Origin: Davidsoniella eucalypti
Taxonomy: Eukaryota; Ascomycota; Sordariomycetes; Microascales; Ceratocystidaceae
Length of the DNA stretch: 23,554 nt
NCBI GenBank assembly: GCA_004009845.1
Contig: RMBW01000230.1
Location: 1-23,554 of the forward strand
Direction of reading: 5' to 3'
In this document: in pieces, positions 19,767 to 23,554 of the stretch
How positions within the stretch are numbered: the first letter of the stretch is position 1
Layout of the letters: each line of letters starts with the position of its first letter
Position numbers and translations under genes: made by a program
Notes under the pieces: generated by a model
Databases searched by the model: none
What the model saw: the letters and a program-made list of their open reading frames with translations, nothing else
What the model was told of the DNA's origin: nothing

Positions 19767-19945
19767 TGTCAGGGGCTAAGGCCCAGTTGGTATTTGGCTA
19801 AGTAAGATACTTAGCCAGATAAACGGTTATAAATGGGGACCTATTCCCGCCGTATTCCAACAGATATTAGTCTTTCTCCTTCATCGGTATCAATCGAAGT
19901 CTTTACTCTAGATTGCTTGCCATTGCCTCTTCCTAGTTCGTGTCA
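19767..19945 (+). repeat. 3' LTR of the chromovirus, family A (copy A3)
   Basis: A 179-bp LTR, TGTCA...TGTCA, the most diverged of the three family A copies. The U3 palindrome here is TGGCTAAGTA-AGA-TACTTAGCCA (19795-19817). The self-priming site ATCGGTATCAA is at 19883-19893. Immediately after 19945 the gag sequence of element B begins on the minus strand, and the LTR supplies its stop codon. Confidence 0.95.
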
Positions 19946-21202
19946 GATGTCGATCAACGTGGTATCGTCGTGAATGCCGGCTTCCATGGCTAGGGTTTCG
20001 AATCGGAGGTGGAAGGCCTTGAAGGTTTCACGATCTCCCTGAGCGGACTTGTAGAAGGCGATGCGAGCGTTAGTGAGTCGTTCGCGCGACCGGAACATAT
20101 CGTCGAGTTTCTCCAGCAGCAGATCGTAGGGTCTGGATCGTTGGCAGATAGAGTCGAAAAAGACGTTCAACTTGGCTTGCGTGTTCGTGCCTAAGCGGCC
20201 GTACAGGTAGACTGCTTTAGAGAGGTCACCGCCTAGGGCTGTTCCATCGATTAACATCTTGTTCGTTGCCAGTCTTCTCCAGATCTCGTAGTCAGAGTGC
20301 AAGCCGCTGAATTCGCTAAGTAGAGGCTGGACCTGACGGGGTAGGTTTTGGCTGGATGAGACGGGTAGTGGCTGAGGAGCAGGGGCAGGTGGTAGCGGAG
20401 GAGCGGCAGTATCATGACGCTCTTTGGCGAACAGCATTTGACCGAGTCGATTCATCATAGACTTCATTTCTACCATGTCAGTTTGCAGAGAGTCCAGACG
20501 GTCGGCTTCACGCGAGGGTTGGCGACCACGGTCAGATTCAGGGTAGGTATCGCGGGGTCTCATGCTCTCGGCCAGACGTGCCAGGTCAGAGGTATCAGAT
20601 GGGATGTCACTGGCGTCGTCTTCATCGTCTGCGGGTAGGGGGTTGCGAGAAGTGGTTACTCGACTCAGGGTGCGTGCATGAGTTGTCTCGGTCGCGATCA
20701 ATTGTTCAGTGGTTTCCCTGGCCTTGGAGCGTGCTCTCGTGGGGGTGCGAGGCAGGCCCATGAATGGCGACTTGAGAAGGGAAGGGCGGAGCGAGGTTCG
20801 AGCAACGCGTTCCTGACGCGTACGTGCTTGGCCGATGTGAACATGGCCGACAAAACCGCTGGTGAAAGATAGATGTCCTAGGTGGCTGTGGAAATGCTGA
20901 CTGTGACTAAGGATGTCACGGGAGGCAGGGCAGAATCCTAGGACGGCAGCGAGGCGCGCGCGTTCCTTACGTTTAAAGAGTGCAAGGTAGCACCAGCCGG
21001 GTCTACTCCAGGGTCGATCCTCGGGTAGGCCTACGGCCGACAGCGTGTAACCCTCAGGAGGTTCCTGGCTGGGGTCTAGGAGGTGTACGCGGGCCAGGGC
21101 TAGTTTCTCCTTGATGATTAGGAAGGCCTCGTAGTAGCCAACGAGGGCGGCGCAGTTCAGGGAGGCCAGGATGACCAGAAACAGGAAGGTGAAGTCAGAC
21201 AT
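19943..21202 (-). CDS. gag: Gag of element B, C-terminally truncated
   Basis: The structural particle protein of a Ty3/gypsy element; 419 residues up to a stop supplied by the inserted family A LTR. Residues 4-30 form a hydrophobic segment, unusual for Gag. Residues 68-120 form a module (PGWCYLALF ... HSHLGHLSF ... FVGH) shared with Gag of element C. Residues ~140-300 are low-complexity, Arg/Ser/Pro-rich, with a short coiled-coil-like stretch (SLQTDMVEMKSMMNRLGQM). Residues ~305-415 match the retrotransposon Gag core pattern (FSG, IDGTALGG, RPYDLLLEKLDDMF, FKAFHLRFETLA). The zinc knuckle, protease and pol expected downstream are cut off by the chromovirus. The start is the first ATG after the hairpin leader. 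Confidence 0.88.
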   Translation of the reverse strand: MSDFTFLFLVILASLNCAALVGYYEAFLIIKEKLALARVHLLDPSQEPPEGYTLSAVGLPEDRPWSRPGWCYLALFKRKERARLAAVLGFCPASRDILSHSQHFHSHLGHLSFTSGFVGHVHIGQARTRQERVARTSLRPSLLKSPFMGLPRTPTRARSKARETTEQLIATETTHARTLSRVTTSRNPLPADDEDDASDIPSDTSDLARLAESMRPRDTYPESDRGRQPSREADRLDSLQTDMVEMKSMMNRLGQMLFAKERHDTAAPPLPPAPAPQPLPVSSSQNLPRQVQPLLSEFSGLHSDYEIWRRLATNKMLIDGTALGGDLSKAVYLYGRLGTNTQAKLNVFFDSICQRSRPYDLLLEKLDDMFRSRERLTNARIAFYKSAQGDRETFKAFHLRFETLAMEAGIHDDTTLIDI

Positions 21203-21538
21203 CGTGACTAAGGGCGCAAGAGGTAATCAAGCGGACTGGTAGGGGCAAGCCTGGTAAGGGGAAGGCTTGGACAAGGGGGCAGACTGTTTAGAGGGAGTCT
21301 GGACGGGGTAAGAAGGCAAACAGAGACAGTGTTTGGACAGAGGAGGAAAAGCAAGCGGACGGCTTGAACAAAGTAGAGGGCAAGCGGACGGCTTGGACAG
21401 GATAGAAAGCAAGCGGGCGGCTTGGACAGAATAGGTAGCAAGCGGACGGCTTGGACAGAGATAACACAGCGAGCAGATGCTCGGACAAAAGGGGCAAGCG
21501 GATGCTTGGACAAGATAAAGAAGTTATCGGTCTCAAAA
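21203..21538 (-). ncRNA. Structured 5' leader of element B with an array of nine hairpins
   Basis: The untranslated leader between the 5' LTR and gag. In plus coordinates the hairpins are 21246-21269, 21280-21301, 21317-21335, 21352-21366, 21381-21395, 21410-21424, 21439-21453, 21470-21483 and 21495-21508. Most are followed on plus by GGACA (TGTCC before each in RNA sense). Typical unit: CAAGC-GGACG-GCTTG. Stems differ between units with compensating changes. All three minus frames are largely open here because the unit is often 29 nt, so the open frames 21678-21208 and 21536-21288 are by-products. Confidence 0.8.
21526..21536 (-). promoter_or_regulatory. Self-priming primer-binding site of element B
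   Basis: Three bases downstream of the LTR end in element sense; the exact complement of 21593-21603 inside the LTR. It differs from the family A site at one base, with the compensating change present in the LTR. Confidence 0.75.
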
Positions 21539-21719
21539 TGAGACGATATACGAGGAGTTGCGATGAAAACTGGTCGTAAAGGAATAGTTCGATTGAGACC
21601 GATGAAGGAGAAAGAGAAACTAAGACTAATAATCGGCGGGAATAGGTCCCTACTTATAGCCGATTCTAGTACTGACAAGGAATGCCTTGGCTAACCTTAC
21701 TAGGCCTTAGTCTCTTACA
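21539..21719 (-). repeat. 5' LTR of element B
   Basis: A 181-bp LTR, TGTAAGAGACTAAGG...GTCTCA in element sense. It is related to family A through the shared block around GGGACCTATTCCCGCCG and the CTCCTTCATCGGT region, but distinct at the ends. A TATAAGTAGGG promoter-like motif lies about 55 bp before the presumed transcript start. Inserted into gag of element C at 21719/21720. Confidence 0.9.
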
Positions 21720-22653
21720 GGCGGAGCTTTTGGAATCGTTGGATGAAGTCAGAAAATGGTTCCTTGCGGCCTTGCCGAAGCTCGTGGAGCTCTTCCAACG
21801 CTCTGACCGTGACATGGGGGTCAATGAACATCTTGTCCAGCTCAGCAAGGAATTCCTCGTACGGCCGGGACTGCAATTGGACTTGCTTGTACCACGGTTC
21901 GATTTGCATCATAATTTTTGTCGAAAGTCGCGAGTAGATATAGGAGCAGATATTCCGTTGAGAGCCGATAAGGGCTCCATCGGCAGCAATCTTGCCTTCC
22001 ATTTCACACCTCCAGGCTGAATATTCCCGCTTGTCTCCTGAGAACTTGGAGGCATCAGGTAACGAGAATCTGGTAGTGGATTTCTGGGGCAGTTTGGCTT
22101 GTAACTCAGCTAGCCGAACTTCCTTTTCGGCAATGGAAATCTGCACATCGAGAGTCTGCTGGCGGAGGTGTTCAGCCTTGAGCTGGTTTTCGAAGCTCGA
22201 AAGGTCTGACGCACCTGCTCCAATGCCCAACATTCTATTGTTGAAGAGGAAGCGAAGGACACGAGCACGGGCAGCAGGCTCGGAATCGAAACGAGCGTGG
22301 GCTGGCTCGCTATGGCCGACCAGAACAGAAAGGGAGAAACGGATGTGACCCAAGTGGTCGTGGAACGAGGACTCATGTAATGCAATTTGAGGCCCGGTTG
22401 GGAAGGGGCCGAGGAGTTTGGCGATAGCTGGCCGAGCGGATCTTCGAAACAAGGACAGATAGCACCATCCTGGGGCGCGGACCAAACGACGGGCAGAGCG
22501 GGGTAGCCTGGTGCGCTGATGACGCACGACGGGCGAACCGGCGGGGTAACGTTCCTGGCACCATCGTGCACAGCACTGACTGGTGTAACCCAGGAAGGAA
22601 AAAGCGAGAAAAAAGAGGAGAAAGTTGAGGAAAATCATGGTGGGGGCAGACAA
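21715..22653 (-). CDS. gag: Gag of element C, C-terminally truncated
   Basis: 312 residues before the LTR of element B supplies a stop. The N-terminus is strongly hydrophobic (residues 6-24, FLNFLLFFLAFSFLG) and followed by Cys residues. The module at residues 61-114 (PGWCYLSLF ... FHDHLGHIRF ... VGH) is homologous to that of Gag B. A coiled-coil-like stretch follows (about residues 155-192, alternating Leu/Ile/Val with charged residues), then the Gag core (SKFSGDKREYSAW, ADGALIG, SRPYEEFLAELDKMF, REGRK-like turn, FSDFIQRF). It has no zinc knuckle because of truncation. The start ATG at 22653 is chosen as the first in frame; it gives the same short pre-hydrophobic leader as Gag B. Confidence 0.87.
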   Translation of the reverse strand: MSAPTMIFLNFLLFFLAFSFLGYTSQCCARWCQERYPAGSPVVRHQRTRLPRSARRLVRAPGWCYLSLFRRSARPAIAKLLGPFPTGPQIALHESSFHDHLGHIRFSLSVLVGHSEPAHARFDSEPAARARVLRFLFNNRMLGIGAGASDLSSFENQLKAEHLRQQTLDVQISIAEKEVRLAELQAKLPQKSTTRFSLPDASKFSGDKREYSAWRCEMEGKIAADGALIGSQRNICSYIYSRLSTKIMMQIEPWYKQVQLQSRPYEEFLAELDKMFIDPHVTVRALEELHELRQGRKEPFSDFIQRFQKLRL

Positions 22654-22959
22654 AATGTGAGTTTACACAACTAAATGTGAAAGACTCCTCACAAGCGAGA
22701 GCAAACAGTAAAGCTTTTCCAAAACGCTCAAACTTTACCGTGAAAAACTCGCTACGACGCAAGAAACAAGTTCTGCAGTAACGAGAAGTCAACTGGCTTA
22801 AGAGAAAGAGTTTATTCCAAACTTTGTAGTATGGTCTTGGGTGCGAAGAGAGTTATAACAAGGAGTTGTCTGAATCTGACAAAGTGAAAGCAAAGAGAGA
22901 GGACAAGACGAATCGTGTTGAACAGTCAACAATAAGAGAATCAGGTATCTTCTTTAAAG
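22654..22959 (-). other. Leader of element C, no gene
   Basis: 306 nt between the LTR and gag. The self-priming site (22946-22957) lies next to the LTR. One small hairpin, GTTGA-ACAG-TCAAC, is at 22917-22930. No array like that of element B was found. Confidence 0.7.
22946..22957 (-). promoter_or_regulatory. Self-priming primer-binding site of element C
   Basis: Twelve bases, TTAAAGAAGATA in element sense, starting two bases after the LTR end and exactly complementary to 23022-23033 inside the LTR. Confidence 0.72.
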
Positions 22960-23148
22960 TGTGACGATCTACGACGAGAACGAGGCTTGCAGAAGTAGAA
23001 GAGATATAGTATTTGACGAGGTTAAAGAAGATAGAGATGGAAGAAAGAACTAGACAAGAATAAGGAGGGGAGACGGCCTCCTTATATAGACAAAAGTAAC
23101 GGCTGTGGTAGATACCACAGCTAAAAGATTGGGTCCTAGATCCTTTCA
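22960..23148 (-). repeat. 5' LTR of element C, family C (copy C1)
   Basis: A 189-bp LTR, TGAAAGGATC...CGTCACA in element sense. A TATATAA box is at 23088-23082, overlapped by a 9-bp-stem hairpin (23060-23068 with 23077-23085). An 18-bp palindrome lies at 23103-23120. It abuts LINE coding sequence at 23149, so element C is probably inserted in that LINE. Related copies: 8575-8755 (solo) and 5640-5760 (fragment). Confidence 0.92.
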
Positions 23149-23554
23149 GGAGGAGGATACATGAAGGACAACAAGAGGACTTTGAAAGGTGGTTTAGGAA
23201 CCAGGCGGCCATTAGAGATAATGAAGAACGCAGAACCTGGGTTCCCCAATCTGAAGCGTTCAGCCGTACCAGGAGGACCGAGAAACATACAAGGAAAGGT
23301 TTTAGCCGCTCTATCTGGGCACGGCGATTTTAAGGACTACCATACCGTCCGAAAGCACGAGAATGCAGTCCTCACATGTGCCAGATGCGGAAGAGACAAA
23401 GATAGGACTCACTTATGGACCTGCCGAAGACGAACCAGACCTTGGAGTACCCGATTCACCCTAAAGCTACTTGCCACGTTCAAGGGGAGACGGACGTTAG
23501 CCAAAGCTCTGATACGGGACGAAGAACAAGCCAACTATCAGGGCTACAGTCGTA
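23149..23554 (+). pseudogene. LINE ORF2 C-terminal fragment (zinc-knuckle region), runs off the window
   Basis: A plus-strand frame open from about 23151 to the window edge (ATG at 23160 not necessarily used). It encodes KVLAALSGHGDFKDYH, then CARCGRDKDRTHLWTC, a CX2C...HX4C knuckle, then a Lys/Arg-rich end with LATFKGRRTLAKAL. LAA-SGHGDF-YH followed by this knuckle is the typical carboxy-terminal end of fungal Tad-like LINE ORF2, after RT and RNase H. In the first ~150 bp another frame (EDFERWFRNQAAIRDNEERR) also looks protein-like, so a frameshift may lie there. The RT part was separated by the family C LTR insertion. Confidence 0.8.

Larger units (their letters stand above)
16815..19945 (+). 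mobile_element. Ty3/gypsy chromovirus, 5'-truncated, family A LTR
   Basis: Contains RT (starting in the GGGVRFCIDYR region), RNase H, integrase, GPY/F-like module and chromodomain, then a polypurine tract and the 3' LTR at 19767-19945. The 5' LTR, gag, protease and the N-terminal part of RT are missing; the truncation coincides with the 20-mer shared with 4195-4214. The 3' end is inserted into gag of element B, so this was the last of the three insertions stacked here. Confidence 0.93.

Noticed and set aside
21246..21508. CRISPR-like array
   Set aside because: Units are imperfect, lack unique spacers of constant length, and lie in a eukaryotic retrotransposon leader; they are better explained as covarying hairpins.
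21208..21678. 156-codon minus-strand open frame across LTR B and leader, and overlapping frames 21412-21227 and 21536-21288
   Set aside because: All three frames are open together because the region is C/T-rich and built from ~29-nt hairpin units; the repeated Ser-Lys-Pro and Cys peptides follow from that. No Gag-like or other domain.
1..23554. tRNA or rRNA genes
   Set aside because: I scanned for B-box-like GGTTCGAATCC and cloverleaf-like stems and for conserved rRNA segments and found none that hold up; a tRNAscan run would settle it.

Overview
This window looks like a repeat-rich accessory segment of a filamentous ascomycete genome. The support is a Zn2Cys6-type regulator body of the fungal-specific transcription factor family, a decayed fungal extracellular intradiol dioxygenase with a short GT...AG intron, Tad-like LINEs, and chromodomain-type Ty3/gypsy retrotransposons. 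No intact host gene was found. About 2.3-16.8 kb is A/T-rich, gene-poor and full of degenerate repeats, as expected of repeat-induced mutation and decay. About 16.8-22.9 kb is G/C-rich retrotransposon sequence with longer open frames.

Layout. 1-213: minus-strand 5' LTR (family A) with its primer-binding region, cut by the window edge and inserted into a LINE. 214-2315: minus-strand LINE with ORF1 and a broken ORF2 (endonuclease part). 2325-5640: degenerate repeat R1 in pieces, five-copy ~45-nt SINE-like tails (four of the five lie here), and a transcription-factor pseudogene (4126-5236). 5640-8271: a truncated family C LTR, repeat R2, a small inverted repeat, and the first arm of a ~550-bp inverted duplication (R3). 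8575-9826: a solo family C LTR with 5-bp target duplications, then an intradiol dioxygenase pseudogene. 11606-12341: the second R3 arm, split by a solo family A LTR. 14150-16195: second copies of R2 and R1. 16815-19945: a 5'-truncated chromovirus (RT, RNase H, integrase, chromodomain, 3' LTR). 19943-21719: a minus-strand element B (truncated gag, hairpin-array leader, 5' LTR). 21715-23148: a minus-strand element C (truncated gag, leader, 5' LTR). 23149-23554: C-terminal part of a second LINE ORF2.

The right third is a nested stack: chromovirus A lies in gag of element B, and element B lies in gag of element C. All three LTR families carry, just after the 5' LTR, an 11-12 nt stretch complementary to a site inside the same LTR. 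The pairing covaries between families A and B. This points to Tf1/sushi-type self-priming rather than tRNA priming.

The most novel-looking signal is an array of nine short hairpins at 25-37 nt spacing in the leader of element B. Their stems change on both sides together, so an RNA structure (packaging, dimerisation, Gag binding or translation) has probably been under selection. A second oddity is that both Gag proteins begin with a hydrophobic, membrane-anchor-like segment followed by a shared conserved module.
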